Shown piece by piece: positions 8,369 to 17,949 of a stretch of 64,000 nucleotides of DNA. Both the position numbers and the translations under genes were made by a program. This DNA comes from Halostagnicola larsenii XH-48 (GTDB lineage: Archaea > Halobacteriota > Halobacteria > Halobacteriales > Natrialbaceae): the NCBI RefSeq assembly GCF_000517625.1, contig NZ_CP007057.1, positions 124,001 to 188,000 on the forward strand, written 5' to 3'. Position 1 is the first letter of the stretch. The number at the start of each line of letters is the position of its first letter. Below the pieces are notes generated by a model, which saw only the letters and a list, made by a program, of their open reading frames with translations, made no database searches and had not been told where the DNA came from.

Positions 8369-10150
8369 ATGATCAATGACTGTAATCGTTTCACCAGACG
8401 TACGTTTGTCGGCGCTACCGGCGGCGCACTGGCCACAGCAGTAGCTGGTTGTCTCGGTGGGGGAAATAATGATTCGACGTTTGTGACTCCAAATGATACT
8501 GGTCGTCCAGCGACGGAAGTCCATTTCAACCCGTGGAATCCGGCGAACTACGCCCAGACATTCGGGATGTACTGGCGTCAGCGAACCATCTCTTCACATC
8601 CAGATGGTACCGTTTCGTCGGCCTTCTTCGAAGACATAACTGTCGATGGGAGAGAGATCACGATCGAATTCCCGACGGATTGGACCTACTGGAACGGCAA
8701 TGACATCACTGCAGAGGATTATTTTGTTGCCGCTGAGATCGATCGTTACCAAGATCCTGAGGGGTCATCGATCGAGGGTCATGAACTCGTCGACGACTAC
8801 ACAGTCCGACGAACCTACAAAGAAGACATCTCCCCTGTCGTCGCCAAAATGAACGCTAATTACGGAATGGAAGCGCCCAAATCGGAGTTCAGGGAATATG
8901 TTGATCGGTACGAAGAGGCGTCGAGCGAGAGCGAACGGCAGGCAGTAACTGACGAACTCCTCCAGATGACGATTCCGACAGAGGAATTTGTCGACAAGGG
9001 GCTCGGTAGTTCGCTGTTCAGAATCGAGGATTTCACCTCTTCGGAGACGCTAGCCGTGAAATATGACGACCATCCGTGGGCGGACCGAACGGACATCGAG
9101 GAGATCCGGCTCATCCCGTCTGTCGACGGCAGTGGTTCAATCGAGGAACTCGGGCGGAGCGATGAACTCGACATGACCAAGTACATCACCGAAGATCAGA
9201 TGTCACGATATCCAGATAACATCGAGAACATCTACAAATTGGATCATTACAACTGCCAGAAGTACATCTTAAACTGGAACAACGAACACCTCTCGAACAG
9301 ATCGGTTCGTCGCGCGATCATCTCGGCAATTGATATACCCTCGATCGTCGATGCGGCAGCGCAAACCGGCAAACTGGTGTCGCCCACAGAGGTCCAAACG
9401 GGTATTCGAGAAACGATCGAAGACACGTACCTCGGAGACGGCTTCACTGATCAGCTTATCCAGTATCCTGTTGAAGCCGACGAGGAGACGGCGATTGAAT
9501 ACATGGAGCAAGCCGATTACTCACGAGAAGACAACACGTGGGTCAGTCCCGACGGCGAGGCTGTCGAACTCAATATAATCACCGACTCCGGGATCGACAA
9601 GGTACAACCGACGAACGTCCTCAGCGACCAACTAACCGGTTTTGGAATTGAGACGAACTTGGAGACCGTCGGCCAGGATTACTACACGAGAGTGCAGGAG
9701 TGGGAGTTCGATATTGCCTGGATGTGGCACGTCGCAGTGGCGAACTGGCATCCCACGGCGTACTTCTCGAACAATTTCTACGGTCTCCTCGCAGGCAATC
9801 CAGACAGCAATTCCGATACAGGTCCAACCGGCGTCCCATTCTCACTCGAAATTCCCGAGGAAGTCGGCGCAAAAGAGGTCGGAAGCAATGGCATCGAAAT
9901 CAATCCTGCACAGCTCATGACTGATCTGGGTGCCTCCTCGTCTGAAGAAGAGACGATCGACCTTACTCAACAACTCGTCCAGTGGGTCAACTACGACCTG
10001 CCGTCAATCATCCACATGCAGGAAAACCGTGGATTCGGCGGCGACGTCGAGAACTTTAGTTTCCCTGATCCGGACGATGATGGGGTACGCCTTGACCAAC
10101 CGAGTCCTGGCCCAATGGCTCTCTGTAGTGGACACATTTCAACTAAATAG
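8369..10150 (+). CDS. ABC transporter substrate-binding lipoprotein, family 5 (DppA/OppA type)
   Basis: From ATG 8369 the product is 593 residues. Its N-terminus is a Tat lipoprotein signal: twin arginines at residues 10-11 (RFTRRTFVGATGGAL) and a lipobox ending in Cys28 (AVAGCLGGG). The mature part is a large two-lobe peptide/nickel/oligosaccharide-binding domain (for example LSNRSVRRAIISAIDIPSIV). It would be lipid-anchored outside the cell, delivering ligand to the permeases at 10214 and 11226. Family 5 binders carry peptides, but many archaeal and Thermotoga members carry xylo-, manno- or cello-oligosaccharides. The surrounding GH115, GH28 relict and sugar-acid genes favour an oligosaccharide ligand. 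Confidence 0.9.
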   Translation: MINDCNRFTRRTFVGATGGALATAVAGCLGGGNNDSTFVTPNDTGRPATEVHFNPWNPANYAQTFGMYWRQRTISSHPDGTVSSAFFEDITVDGREITIEFPTDWTYWNGNDITAEDYFVAAEIDRYQDPEGSSIEGHELVDDYTVRRTYKEDISPVVAKMNANYGMEAPKSEFREYVDRYEEASSESERQAVTDELLQMTIPTEEFVDKGLGSSLFRIEDFTSSETLAVKYDDHPWADRTDIEEIRLIPSVDGSGSIEELGRSDELDMTKYITEDQMSRYPDNIENIYKLDHYNCQKYILNWNNEHLSNRSVRRAIISAIDIPSIVDAAAQTGKLVSPTEVQTGIRETIEDTYLGDGFTDQLIQYPVEADEETAIEYMEQADYSREDNTWVSPDGEAVELNIITDSGIDKVQPTNVLSDQLTGFGIETNLETVGQDYYTRVQEWEFDIAWMWHVAVANWHPTAYFSNNFYGLLAGNPDSNSDTGPTGVPFSLEIPEEVGAKEVGSNGIEINPAQLMTDLGASSSEEETIDLTQQLVQWVNYDLPSIIHMQENRGFGGDVENFSFPDPDDDGVRLDQPSPGPMALCSGHISTK

Positions 10151-10213
10151 CCATTTGTCCACCACAGGTATTATAGTGGCAATCACGTAATACAGTATCA
10201 CTATCAATGAGAT

Positions 10214-11233
10214 ATGAATAGTAACTATTTCCTCAAGCGTGTCGGACAGGCAGTACTGACGTTCGTTGCGACGGTAACGCTGACGTTCGTCCTGTATCGG
10301 ATGATGCCGGGCGGTCCAGCACAAGCGCTCGAGAACGTCATCCTCCAACAGCAATCGTCAGGAGGCAATACGATCGACCCCGAACGGATCGAGCTGTTGG
10401 TTTCACAGTATACGAACCTCGAGAGCGACGCACCGCTGTACGAACAGTACTACCAGTACATGCACAGCGTCTTCATCGAGCAAGACCTCGGGGAGTCGCT
10501 CTACTCAAATGATACCGTGACCCACCTGCTGGCCGAACGCATCCCCTGGTCGATGCTCATCAGCGTCTATGCGATGGTGATCGGCTACACCGTGAGCATC
10601 GTCCTCGGCGCGATGATGGCGTTCAAAGAGAAGTCCCGATTCGACTCCATCTCGTCGGTGGTCCTCATCGGCCTCAACTCGACGCCGTACTACGTCGTCG
10701 GGGTTTTGCTCATTTTCTTCTTTAGCATCCGGTACGAGTTCTTCCCGAGAGGCGGCCGTGTCGGGCTGGGTATCGACCCGGGCTTCAATCTCGCGTTCAT
10801 GCAGAGTATCGCCTATCACGCCATGCTCCCCGTGTTCTCGATGAGCGTCCTCGGACTCGGCACCGCACTGACCATGCGAGGGAACTCCGTTCGTGTGCTG
10901 GGCGAGGATTACCTGCGCGTCGCGAAACTTCGCGGCCTGCGAAACTCTCGCATCGCGACCCAGTACGTGGGGCGCAACGCAATCTTGCCGATGTACACGC
11001 AGTTCATGATCGGTATCGCGGGCGTGCTCAGTAGTTCGGTCATCGTCGAGGAAATCTTCACGTACCCCGGCGTCGGACTGCTGGTCTACGATGCCATCCA
11101 GGTGCGTAACTACCCCGTTCTCATGGGCTCGCTGATCGTGTTTACTCTCATCACCGTTATCGCGATTCTGATCGCTGACCTGACCTACGGCTTCGTCGAT
11201 CCTCGAATTTCGACTGGAGGAGATAATGAGTAG
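10214..11233 (+). CDS. ABC transporter permease, DppB type
   Basis: The 339-residue membrane protein has an N-terminal helix (LTFVATVTLTFVLYRMMPGG, typical of DppB), a periplasmic-side loop and five further helices. The coupling region that docks to the ATPases is recognisable in VLGEDYLRVAKLRGLRNSR. The stop overlaps the next permease start by 8 bases, with ggagga at 11216-11221 serving as ribosome-binding site. It forms the translocation pore with the 11226 product. Confidence 0.92.
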   Translation: MNSNYFLKRVGQAVLTFVATVTLTFVLYRMMPGGPAQALENVILQQQSSGGNTIDPERIELLVSQYTNLESDAPLYEQYYQYMHSVFIEQDLGESLYSNDTVTHLLAERIPWSMLISVYAMVIGYTVSIVLGAMMAFKEKSRFDSISSVVLIGLNSTPYYVVGVLLIFFFSIRYEFFPRGGRVGLGIDPGFNLAFMQSIAYHAMLPVFSMSVLGLGTALTMRGNSVRVLGEDYLRVAKLRGLRNSRIATQYVGRNAILPMYTQFMIGIAGVLSSSVIVEEIFTYPGVGLLVYDAIQVRNYPVLMGSLIVFTLITVIAILIADLTYGFVDPRISTGGDNE

Positions 11234-12224
11234 CAACCGACCTGACGACCAGGAGGGACTCGAGTCCCTCTTCGAGACAGATATTGATCGAGAACCGGTG
11301 TCGCGATCCGAGCGGTTCAAGCGCCAGTTCGACCTGTACGTCCTCGCGCCGTGTCGCGTCGCGATGACCGACTGGCGGGCCGTCCTCGGAACCGCGATTC
11401 TCACCGTCTTCGTACTGATGGGGACCCTCGGCGTCTGGCTCGTTGATCAACCCTTGAGCGGAGACGCACCAAATCTCGTCCCACCGTTTCAGAACACCGA
11501 GTACATTCTCGGCACCGATATGAACGGCGAGCCGATCTTGGCTCAACTCATCCACGCGACGCCGGACATGTTCCGGATGGTGTTCGCCGGCGCCGTCGTG
11601 AGCATCGGGTTCGCGGCGATCGTGGGCGTCGTCTCGGGCTTCCTTCGCGGAACGATGGTCGATAGGTTACTGATGGGAGTAACGGACATCATCATCACGA
11701 TTCCCGGCTTGCCGCTGGTGATCGTGCTGATCGCGATCTTTCAGCCGACCGATCCGTACGTTATCGGCGTCTTGCTCGGCCTCGACAACTGGCCCGGACT
11801 GGCCAGAACCGTCCGATCACAGGTGCTGAGTATCAGGGAGGAATCCTACGTCGAGGCGTCCCAGATCATGGGCATCTCGACGGGGACGATCCTTCGCCGG
11901 GACGTCCTCTCCCAGCTCATGCCCTACATCACCGTCAACTCCGCGTTGGCCTCGCGACGGATCATTTTCGAGTCCGTCGGGCTGTACTTCCTGGGGATTC
12001 TGCCGTTCACGACGTTCAACTGGGGCGTCATGATGAACCTCGCGTACGAAAACCACGCGCTCAGTACGCCGGATATGTACCACACGCTCGCGCTCCCCCT
12101 GCTGACCATCTTCATGATGTCGTTCGGACTCGTCTTGCTCTCACAGGGGCTCGACAGCGTGTTCAACGTCCGACTCAGAGCGCGACATGCCTCGACGATC
12201 GACGACGACGGAGGGCCAAACTGA
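11226..12224 (+). CDS. ABC transporter permease, DppC type
   Basis: The 332-residue protein has a long cytoplasmic N-terminus, a first helix (VLGTAILTVFVLMGTLGVWL), and the DppC-type inner-membrane core. The coupling helix reads SIREESYVEASQIMGIS, followed by LPFTTFNWGVMMN near the C-terminus. The start overlaps the upstream permease gene, indicating translational coupling. It is the second pore subunit of the importer. Confidence 0.92.
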   Translation: MSSNRPDDQEGLESLFETDIDREPVSRSERFKRQFDLYVLAPCRVAMTDWRAVLGTAILTVFVLMGTLGVWLVDQPLSGDAPNLVPPFQNTEYILGTDMNGEPILAQLIHATPDMFRMVFAGAVVSIGFAAIVGVVSGFLRGTMVDRLLMGVTDIIITIPGLPLVIVLIAIFQPTDPYVIGVLLGLDNWPGLARTVRSQVLSIREESYVEASQIMGISTGTILRRDVLSQLMPYITVNSALASRRIIFESVGLYFLGILPFTTFNWGVMMNLAYENHALSTPDMYHTLALPLLTIFMMSFGLVLLSQGLDSVFNVRLRARHASTIDDDGGPN

Positions 12225-12293
12225 TGAGCCGAGTAACCGACCGAGCCAACAACCACATGCGAGTAACTGACCATCACCACTCGAGGACGACTC

Positions 12294-13358
12294 ATGAGTA
12301 AGACAGACCCGATCGTGGAGGTTCGAGACCTCGACGTCACGTTCCAGATGAATCGTGGGCAATCACGCGTCGTCCGCGACGCCGATATCGACGTCTTCCG
12401 GAACGAGACGCTCGGCATTATCGGCGAGAGCGGCAGCGGGAAATCGATGCTCGCGTCGTCGTTTCTCAACGCCGTCGTCGAACCGGGCGTCTCGACCGGC
12501 GACGTGACGTACTATTCGCACGACGGAGAGCCAACCAATGTTCTGGAGTTATCCGAATCCGAACTGGACCGATTCCGCTGGGAGGAAGTCGCCATGGTGT
12601 TCCAGGGCGCGATGAGTTCGTTTAACCCCGTCCTGAAGATTCGGACTCACTTCAGGGAGACGCTGCAGGACCACAACCGCGACGTGGGCGCAGGAATGCA
12701 GCGCGCACGCGAGCTCTTAGAGAGCGTCTACCTCGACCCGGATCGAATTCTCGATTCCTACGCGCACGAGCTCTCCGGCGGGATGAAACAGCGGGCGCTC
12801 ATCGCGCTCTCGCTCGTCCTCGAGCCGGAGCTACTCGTGCTCGACGAGCCGACGGCGGCGCTGGACCTGCTGATGCAGCGATCGATCGTGACGCTCTTGG
12901 AGCAACTGCAGGACGAGTACGACCTGACGCTCGTGTTCATCACGCACGACCTGCCACTGTTGACGAAGTTGGCCGACCGGATTGCCGTCATGTACGCCTT
13001 CAACATTATCGAGATCGCGACGACCGAGGATATCCTCTACGATGCCTCACATCCGTACACGCGCGCATTGTTGGATACGACGCCGGATCTGAACGTGCCG
13101 GTCGAGGAGATGAACATCATCGAAGGCAGCAAGCCGGATCCGGTTGACCAGATTCCGGGCTGTTCGTATCACCCTCGGTGTCCGATGGCCGATTCGCAGT
13201 GTCGAGCAGAAGAGCCGCCGATGCTGGCTGTCCGCGACGGCCACGAATCGGCGTGTTTCTACCACGACCAGGCAGCGGAGGCGGTTCCGATCAGCGCCGC
13301 GCCGGACACCCGGCCGGCGACGAGCAAAAACGCCGCGACCGACGGGGGTGACAACTGA
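12294..13358 (+). CDS. ABC transporter ATPase, DppD type
   Basis: The 354-residue protein carries Walker A GESGSGKS (residues 44-51), Q-loop MVFQGAMSSFNP, signature LSGGMKQR, Walker B LLVLDEPTAALD and the H-loop in FITHDLPLL. The C-terminal oligopeptide-transporter extension is present with its cysteine pattern (GCSYHPRCPMADSQC), which in this family often binds an iron-sulfur cluster. The last base of its TGA stop overlaps the ATG of the second ATPase. The pair powers the importer. Confidence 0.93.
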   Translation: MSKTDPIVEVRDLDVTFQMNRGQSRVVRDADIDVFRNETLGIIGESGSGKSMLASSFLNAVVEPGVSTGDVTYYSHDGEPTNVLELSESELDRFRWEEVAMVFQGAMSSFNPVLKIRTHFRETLQDHNRDVGAGMQRARELLESVYLDPDRILDSYAHELSGGMKQRALIALSLVLEPELLVLDEPTAALDLLMQRSIVTLLEQLQDEYDLTLVFITHDLPLLTKLADRIAVMYAFNIIEIATTEDILYDASHPYTRALLDTTPDLNVPVEEMNIIEGSKPDPVDQIPGCSYHPRCPMADSQCRAEEPPMLAVRDGHESACFYHDQAAEAVPISAAPDTRPATSKNAATDGGDN

Positions 13359-14428
13359 TGGCGACGTCCGAACCGGTGCTCTCACTGGATAACGTTTCCG
13401 TCGAGTTCACCGATGACGGCGGCTTGCTCAATATGTTCGGCGACTCCGAAACCGTCAGAGCGGTCAATGACGTCTCCCTCGAGTTCGGCGAGCAGGAGAC
13501 GCTCACCCTCATCGGGGAGAGCGGATGTGGAAAGTCCACGCTCGGCAAGACGGCGATTGGGGCCCAAAAGCCGACCAGCGGCTCCATCAGCTACCGCGGG
13601 CAGGATATCTGGGCGGCGCGAAACGGGTCGGGCGACGTCTCGATTCCTTTCGACGAAATCCGCCACTCGCTCCAGATCATCCATCAGGATCCGGGCAGCG
13701 CGCTCAATCCGAACCAGCGAGTTCTCACTTCGCTTTTGTTGCCGCTCCAGAAGTGGTATCCCGACCTCAGCCGCGAGGAGTGCGAAGAGCGCATCCATAC
13801 GCTGTTCGAACGGGTCGGCATGTCGCCGCCGGGAGACTACCTCAACCGGTATCCGCACCAGTTGAGCGGCGGGGAAACCCAGCGCGTGGTTCTCGTGCGT
13901 GCGCTCCTGTTGAATCCCGATCTGATCCTCGCCGACGAGGCGATCAGCGCACTCGACGTCTCCCTGCGCGTCGAGATGATGGATCTCATGCTCGAGTTGC
14001 AGGACCTGTTCCAGACCTCGTACCTGTTCATCTCCCACGACCTCTCGAACGCACGGTATATCGCCGAAAAATCCGGCGGCCGGATCGCGGTGATGTACCT
14101 GGGTGAGATCGTCGAGATCGGGACGGTCGACGAGATCGTCGAGAACCCGCAGCATCCCTACACGAAAGCGCTGCAGTGGGCGACGGCGAACCTCTACGAA
14201 GACGAACCGGACGACGAGTTCCCACTGCGAAAAATCGATGTGCCCGACCCGACGGATCTCCCGTCGGGCTGTCACTTCCATCCGCGGTGTCCGAACGCTC
14301 GAGAGGTGTGCCAACAACAGCATCCAGGCCGGATCCACGCGAATGGCAACGCAGAAAACTACGCACGATGTTTCCGTGCCGATGAGGACCACGAGTACTG
14401 GAACAGTCCCAAGGTGACCGACGAGTAA
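13358..14428 (+). CDS. ABC transporter ATPase, DppF type
   Basis: The 356-residue partner ATPase has Walker A GESGCGKS (residues 53-60), Q-loop IIHQDPGSALNP, signature LSGGETQR, Walker B DLILADEAISALD and H-loop FISHDLSN. Its C-terminal extension repeats the cysteine pattern (GCHFHPRCPNAREVC). Translational coupling to the previous gene (overlapping TGATG) supports an obligate heterodimer. It closes the core of the five-gene importer. Confidence 0.93.
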   Translation: MATSEPVLSLDNVSVEFTDDGGLLNMFGDSETVRAVNDVSLEFGEQETLTLIGESGCGKSTLGKTAIGAQKPTSGSISYRGQDIWAARNGSGDVSIPFDEIRHSLQIIHQDPGSALNPNQRVLTSLLLPLQKWYPDLSREECEERIHTLFERVGMSPPGDYLNRYPHQLSGGETQRVVLVRALLLNPDLILADEAISALDVSLRVEMMDLMLELQDLFQTSYLFISHDLSNARYIAEKSGGRIAVMYLGEIVEIGTVDEIVENPQHPYTKALQWATANLYEDEPDDEFPLRKIDVPDPTDLPSGCHFHPRCPNAREVCQQQHPGRIHANGNAENYARCFRADEDHEYWNSPKVTDE

Positions 14429-14468
14429 TCAGTCGTCGATCTCACTCTCAAAATACCAACAAACAAAT

Positions 14469-14723
14469 ATGTCATCAACAAGTAACCAAGACAACGTGTC
14501 ATCGTCGGACGAACCGAGCACAACAGCGCCCTTGAGTGTACGAATTCCCGGCAGTCTCGGTGTTTGGGTGTCGTTCATAGTCGCCATCCTGTTGCTCCTT
14601 AGCGGAATGCTGGTGTTCGATGGACCGATGGCTGGCGTGCTCGGCCTGTGGGGTCTGTCGCTTCTCGGGGTCACAGTTGTCGGAGTCTTCGCGTACCGAA
14701 TCTGGTATCGGTACGGTTCATAA
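14469..14723 (+). CDS. Small two-TM membrane protein after the ABC operon
   Basis: The 84-residue protein has a serine/threonine-rich polar N-terminus of about 28 residues, then two hydrophobic segments (about 34-50 and 55-74) and a basic C-terminus (RIWYRYGS). It starts 40 bases after the second ATPase and is likely cotranscribed. The layout resembles the 74-residue protein at 7964 at the other end of the gene set, although sequence identity is not obvious. Function unknown; an accessory role in transport is an inference from position. Confidence 0.6.
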   Translation: MSSTSNQDNVSSSDEPSTTAPLSVRIPGSLGVWVSFIVAILLLLSGMLVFDGPMAGVLGLWGLSLLGVTVVGVFAYRIWYRYGS

Positions 14724-15021
14724 CTTCGGATGCTCCTTCCAACCGCTTAGGTCGGTTTCCTTGAGAGCGACCACTAGTGTGGGTAATCGGGCCTCAACGA
14801 ACGAAAACGGCTATATTTTTATTGTATCACGATATCTGGTGGACTATAGGCGTCGATAGCTCGATTTCAAATAGATCAATACGAATCGGCGGGCAAAAAG
14901 ATCGTCAAATGCAGGTAATCACCGATACGTGTGCTCGGATGACTGTCCTCCACACCTAAAATTATATGTATGTAAAACTCATAACTATTCATAGCTTGCC
15001 CAAAGCGAGAGGTAACCCTAA

Positions 15022-16053
15022 ATGAAGGCATTAGTCCATACCGGTCCTAGATCGATCGAGATTCGCGAACGTGAAAAGCCAGCCCCCAACGCCGACGAAG
15101 TACTCGTCCGTGTCCACACCGCAGGACTGTGCGGCAGCGATGCACACGCGTACACCTACGAAGACGGCTACGAGTGGATTCCCATTCCACGAATCATGGG
15201 CCACGAGTACTCTGGAGAGGTCGTTGATGTCGGAAGTGAGGTCACCGACTTCTCTGTCGGCGACCACGCCGTCGAGGAACCGATCCACGACTGCGGTACG
15301 TGTTTCCAGTGTAAGAACAGTCAGCCGAACGTTTGCCAGAATTTCGAAATCACGGGGATGCACAACGACGGAGCCTATACGGAGTATACGACCGTCAAAC
15401 CTCGTGATCTGCACCATATCCCCGATGAAATCCCGCTCGATCACGCGAGCATCACTGAACCGCTCAGCATTGCGACTCGTGCGGTATTCGACCAGTCGAA
15501 CGTGGCTCCCGGTGACACCGTTCTCGTCGAGGGGCCCGGCCCGATTGGGGTACTCGTTGCCGCAGTCGCAGATTCGATGGGTGCAGACGTGCTCGTCTCA
15601 GGCCTCCGCAAAGATACTGTATATCGACTCCCACTTGTTGAACAACTCGGTATCGAGACAGTCGATATCGAGAACAACGATCTCTCGATGCTCGTCGACG
15701 ACCATACCGACGGCATCGGCTTCGATGCTGTCTTCGACACGACCGGCCACCAAAGCGGCGTCGAAATGGCAATCGACCATGTCCGTAAAGGAGGACAGGT
15801 GGTCGTTGTTGGGCTTTCGGGTGCCCCGAGTGAAGTGTTCATGACGCCAGTCGTTCGCAGTGAAGTCGATCTGAATACGTCCTACGGATCGACTTGGCGT
15901 AACTTTGAACAGGCTATTCGCCTCCTATCCACCGGTGCGATCGATGCGGACGCGATCATCGATCGATCGTTCAGCGTCGACGAACCGACCGCCGCGTTCG
16001 AGGCGTTCCTTGAGTCAGAAACCTGTAAACCCGTCTTTGCGTTTTCCGAGTAA
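15022..16053 (+). CDS. Zinc-dependent medium-chain alcohol/sugar dehydrogenase
   Basis: The 343-residue protein has catalytic zinc ligands C38 (GLCGSD), H61 and E62 (GHE), and the four structural-zinc cysteines C91, C94, C97 and C105. The Rossmann motif is VEGPGPIGVL. The family oxidises or reduces polyols, threonine-like substrates and sugar acids with NAD(P). A purine-rich stretch (gagaggtaac, about 8 bases before the ATG) may be the ribosome-binding site. Placed between an oligomer importer and a DapA-family aldolase, it could interconvert a keto-uronate and an aldonate, such as fructuronate and mannonate upstream of UxuA. That role is inference. Confidence 0.85.
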   Translation: MKALVHTGPRSIEIREREKPAPNADEVLVRVHTAGLCGSDAHAYTYEDGYEWIPIPRIMGHEYSGEVVDVGSEVTDFSVGDHAVEEPIHDCGTCFQCKNSQPNVCQNFEITGMHNDGAYTEYTTVKPRDLHHIPDEIPLDHASITEPLSIATRAVFDQSNVAPGDTVLVEGPGPIGVLVAAVADSMGADVLVSGLRKDTVYRLPLVEQLGIETVDIENNDLSMLVDDHTDGIGFDAVFDTTGHQSGVEMAIDHVRKGGQVVVVGLSGAPSEVFMTPVVRSEVDLNTSYGSTWRNFEQAIRLLSTGAIDADAIIDRSFSVDEPTAAFEAFLESETCKPVFAFSE

Positions 16054-16422
16054 CACCGGTATTGAGAGGTCCAGAATCGGCTCTCGATACGACATGAATA
16101 TTTGCAGTGATAATCGGTCCTCATGGGCGAAAGAGTTCTCTGGAGAGAGGACAGCTGCGAAGAGGAACGTGGCTCGCGGTTGGAGATGGGCGTGTATCGA
16201 ATCTGCGTAGCGATTCCGTTCGCCAGGGAACGCATGAAGTATCGTTCCCGGATAGGTCCGTATGGGAGATAGTTGGCTACAGTGGCTTCAGGGTTGCCTC
16301 TTTTTTGATACCCATAGAGATGACTAATCGACGGTACGCTTCTCCCAACACCGAAGCTAAACCCGGTGTTGCACTGGATCGACTGGCGATAGCTTTATTT
16401 AATATCTGGCTGATTTAGTGAC
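16054..16422. other. 369-base intergenic region
   Basis: The region holds no recognisable coding sequence. Its last 30 bases contain the promoter of the DapA-family gene: tttatttaat at 16394-16403, about 20-29 bases before ATG 16423. Confidence 0.5.
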
Positions 16423-17352
16423 ATGGCCCACGCCAAGCTACAGCACGGTCTGCGAAGCGTCGCAGTCGGTTTACTGACGCCGTTTGACGACAACGGCAGA
16501 ATCGAACACGAGAAGCTCGCCACAAACGCAAAGGAACTCTCGAGTGCGGGTATAAACACGTTTCTCGCGTGCGCGAACATCAGCGAATACCACTCGCTGT
16601 CCCAGCAAGAACGCATCAACGTAACCGAGACGAGCGTCACAGCGCTTCCGGATGATAGATGCGTGCTGGCCGGTGTCGGTGGGAGCACAATGAACGCGAC
16701 GGAACTCATCACCGCTTACGACGAACTGGGCGTCGACGCAATGATGGTCATGCCGCCGGACCACACCTACCTTCACGAGCAAGGGCTGCTTGAGTACTAT
16801 CGCTCGCTCGCAGCTGCGACAGACACAGGTATCGTTCCCTACGTTCGAGGCTTCGACCCATCGGTGGAATTTTTGGCGTCAATGACCGAAATCGATGGTG
16901 TCGCGGGTGTTAAGTTTGCCCTCGAGGATCCGGTCAAACTCGGTGAGGCGGTCGTCGCCGGCAGCGATGATGTCGTCTGGGTTGACGGCCTCGCGGAGCC
17001 GTACGCGGTCCCGTTCTGGGCGCAGGGTGCTGAGGGATTCACCGCAGGTGTGACGAATTTCGAACCTCGACTCGGTCTCGCCCTGTTATCGGCGCTTCGA
17101 GCGGGAGAGTGGGAACGGGCCCGCGCGCTTCAGAGTGCTGCGGTTCCATACCAGCAGTTCCGGAGCCGGACGGGCGCTGACAATACGTTATCGGGCGCAA
17201 TCAGTGTTCCCGCAGTGAAGTACGGCCTCGAACTCGCGGGATACAACGGTGGGAGCGTCCGCGAACCGATAATTGAACTCACAAATCAAGAGAAACAACA
17301 AGCCGAGGGACTCTACGACCAACTCCAGACCGATTTAGATCGCTTGGTCTGA
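16423..17352 (+). CDS. DapA-family (dihydrodipicolinate synthase-like) aldolase/dehydratase
   Basis: This 309-residue TIM barrel carries the family's Schiff-base lysine K164 (GVAGVKFALED) and the preceding tyrosine Y140 (IVPYVRGFD). The N-terminal VAVGLLTPFDDNGRIE is typical. DapA relatives in archaeal sugar degradation include KDG/KDGal aldolases and 2-keto-3-deoxy-acid dehydratases. As it sits with UxuA and a sugar-acid dehydratase, cleavage of KDG to pyruvate and glyceraldehyde, or dehydration toward 2-oxoglutarate semialdehyde, are the likeliest roles. True lysine biosynthesis DapA is less likely in this context. Confidence 0.82.
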   Translation: MAHAKLQHGLRSVAVGLLTPFDDNGRIEHEKLATNAKELSSAGINTFLACANISEYHSLSQQERINVTETSVTALPDDRCVLAGVGGSTMNATELITAYDELGVDAMMVMPPDHTYLHEQGLLEYYRSLAAATDTGIVPYVRGFDPSVEFLASMTEIDGVAGVKFALEDPVKLGEAVVAGSDDVVWVDGLAEPYAVPFWAQGAEGFTAGVTNFEPRLGLALLSALRAGEWERARALQSAAVPYQQFRSRTGADNTLSGAISVPAVKYGLELAGYNGGSVREPIIELTNQEKQQAEGLYDQLQTDLDRLV

Positions 17353-17949
17353 AATCGCCACTGCCTTTCTCGTTTCTTCTTACTCTCTATGGGTACTTCC
17401 CTTGAGTAACAGCTCTCGTAAGCCTCTACCGACGAGGAATCGGCTCGGAAGTGAGGCGCATCGTCAACTTCTATACGTATTGGACACACAGCGTTCATCG
17501 GACAGATAAGTGGGTTATGTAAGTGGAGAGGATCAATTCAAGAGACTTACCGAATCCATGGCGTCCGGTATTACCGAAAATAGGTGTGTATGGAAAGCCG
17601 CCTGTTTACGGTAATACATTCGTAATAGCGGAAATCGTTATTTCCCACTACAACCGAGTAAACGGGCTGTATCGGAGTTTTACGCTTTTCTAACATTATT
17701 CCGGCCACACCGGACATCGTGTTTGTTAACTTATGCAGTTCTACCGCAAATCACTGAATCCCGGATCAGCTCAGCAGTCCAGCATCCTCTGGATATTGAG
17801 GAGCTGACCGCGACGATTTTTCAGATACGACCGTCAACATACATATTTGCTACAGTCGAGAATTCGGAGGGGAAGTAGACTTCCCAAGGAGACATCTACA
17901 CGCAAAGCAAGTGCGAGCGCTCTTTCTCTACTAACGTGGTAGAGAATAC
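17353..17949. other. 597-base intergenic region with one hairpin
   Basis: No gene is recognisable between the DapA-family stop and the decayed GH28 tail. A 9-base inverted repeat (gtattaccg at 17568-17576 and cggtaatac at 17609-17617, 32-base loop) is present; its meaning is unclear. Confidence 0.4.

Noticed and set aside
10505-11404. 299-residue minus-strand open frame
   Set aside because: It is antisense to the DppB/DppC permease genes, has no family features and is histidine- and arginine-rich, typical of a shadow frame.
13382-14392. 336-residue minus-strand open frame
   Set aside because: It is antisense to the DppF-type ATPase with all ABC motifs on the plus strand.
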